Shown piece by piece: positions 40,986 to 41,881 of a stretch of DNA of 41,881 bases. Position 1 is the stretch's first letter. Each line of letters begins with the position of its first letter. The notes below the pieces were generated by a model that had not been told where the DNA came from, searched no databases, and saw only the letters and a program-made list of their open reading frames with translations. Origin of the DNA: Diaporthe sp. PMI_573 (Eukaryota > Ascomycota > Sordariomycetes > Diaporthales > Diaporthaceae); NCBI GenBank assembly GCA_021399435.1, contig JAJTUP010000179.1, positions 1 through 41,881 on the forward strand, read 5' to 3'. Made by a program: the position numbers and the translations under genes.

Positions 40986-41881
40986 TCTTTGATATCTTCA
41001 ATCTTCACCTCTACTTCTTCAGGCTTTACTTCCTCTTTTGCTTCCTCCTTCACTTCCTCTTTCGCTTTGTGCTCTTCCTCTTCAGCCGCTCTTCTCTCAC
41101 GCTCCCTTTTCTCACGCTCTTTCTCCTCTTCCTCTTTCTTCTCACGCGCCTTCTCCACGGCCCATATCTTCCTCTGGATCTTTCTCTTGTTCGCCCTCAG
41201 CAGCGCGGCACCTGCCAGCATCGTCTCGAGGGCCTCCACTTTGAGCGGCGCGAGCTCGCGGTTGTAACGGTACTTTGGCGACACGTCGTCCTGCGCCTCT
41301 TTCTTCTTCTTCTCCTCCACAACCGGTTTCTTTTCTTCCTCGTCTTCTGTGGGGCCCGTCCACCGCGGCAGGCGGCCGACGCCGCGGCGCCATGCCAGGG
41401 CCGCCTTCTCGTCGCCCGGCCGCGAGGGCGACGGTCTCGGGATCCAGCACGATGAGCTCCCCCTCCTCGGTAACGTCGCCATGCCAATCCGTAGGCGGCC
41501 GTGGTCCGGCTCCCGCAGGAACACGAGCGTGTACTCTCCGTGCACGATGGGGTAGGGCCCGCGCATGGGCAAGAGTTCGATTCCGAGTACTTGCCGCCCA
41601 TCAGCTCCCGCGTGGTGAGGTGGAAGGACTCGGGCGGGAAGGGCGCCGTCACGATGTACTCGGAGTGTTCGCTCCCCATGGCCATCAGCAGTGGGAAGGC
41701 CAGCGTCCACCGCTCCGATACACAGTCGTACCCATCATCGATGAAGTCTTCGTTGGACATGAACGTCTCGAAGCGTGCGATCGACGTGTAGAACTCGGCG
41801 AGCGACACCATGGCGTCGTGGTACGGCAGCGCGACAAGCTGGGCATGGGCTTTATTCCTGTCCTTATACTTGTATTCCCAC
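40973..41881 (-). pseudogene. Lys/Glu-rich protein, 5' end beyond the window, frame broken
   Basis: The minus-strand frame is open from the window edge (41881) through DAMVSLAEFYTSIARFETFM, SERWTLAFPLLMAM and PESFHLTTRELMGG, to about 41600. It then continues one frame over as VLGIELLPMRGPYPIVHGEY and TLVFLREPDHGRLRIGMA. A stretch near 41430-41480 (EEGELIVLDPETVALAAG) reads sensibly only in the third frame before RPGDEKAALAWRRGVGRLPRW. The C-terminal 130 residues are a highly charged coiled coil of Lys/Glu/Arg ending at 40973. Introns cannot explain shifts this close together. Either indels have broken the gene or the GC-rich homopolymers are mis-sequenced. I do not recognise the family. Confidence 0.55.

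Overview
The window reads as nuclear DNA of a filamentous ascomycete (Pezizomycotina). Genes carry short introns (about 50-95 nt) with GTAAGT-like donors and CTAAC-like branch points, and several families are typical of that group: a Clr5-domain protein, a FunK1 kinase, a DUF7923/CCCH protein and an ACR3/CDC25-type arsenic set. I cannot name the species. The layout looks like an accessory, transposon-rich region: mostly broken mobile elements around a few intact gene blocks.

Layout. 1-960 is empty. 962-1520 holds the 3' part of an unknown gene. About 1540-6390 is a decayed Helitron (DUF6570, Rep/HUH and PIF1 helicase parts). 6598-8520 holds two adjacent hAT transposase 3' ends, each followed by its own short-repeat terminus. 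9066-10743 encodes a DUF7923/CCCH zinc-finger protein with one in-frame TAG. 10956-11761 encodes a 14-3-3-like protein that lacks a recognisable N-terminus. 12590-13290 is the 3' end of a Tad1-like LINE with a (TG)n tail. 14687-15450 is an unrecognised two-exon gene. 15817-16690 is a coiled-coil ORF abutting another hAT end.

The best-preserved block is a compact arsenic-detoxification cluster at 17174-22327: arsenite S-adenosylmethionine methyltransferase (five exons, +), a CDC25/rhodanese-type arsenate reductase (three exons, -), an ACR3 arsenite efflux permease (four exons, +) and a bZIP transcription factor (two exons, -). Arsenate would be reduced, and arsenite would be exported or methylated. 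The reductase and permease share a divergent promoter. The bZIP is an obvious candidate regulator, although it has Gln where the basic region normally has an invariant Arg. The block is GC-rich and ends sharply at about 23036 in AT-rich, decayed transposon DNA.

23854-25764 is a structurally complete pogo/Tc1-type transposon: TA duplications, 36-bp terminal inverted repeats with one mismatch, and an uninterrupted 544-aa DDD transposase. It is probably the youngest insertion here. 26647-27402 is a FunK1 kinase fragment. 29552-31216 (-) is a complete cytochrome P450, divergent from a short-chain dehydrogenase (31775-32492, +) whose C-terminus is cut off by a hAT-like element (to about 34530). 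35435-36602 (-) is a Clr5-domain gene with apparent frameshifts. 38760-40337 is a pogo-family transposase pseudogene. 40532-40985 is a fifth hAT end. 40973-41881 (-) is the 3' part of a lysine/glutamate-rich protein gene running off the window, with at least one frame break.

Several transposase reading frames carry TGG-to-TAG or CAG-to-TAG changes at conserved positions, as repeat-induced point mutation would produce. The arsenic genes and the 23854-25764 element show no nonsense changes.
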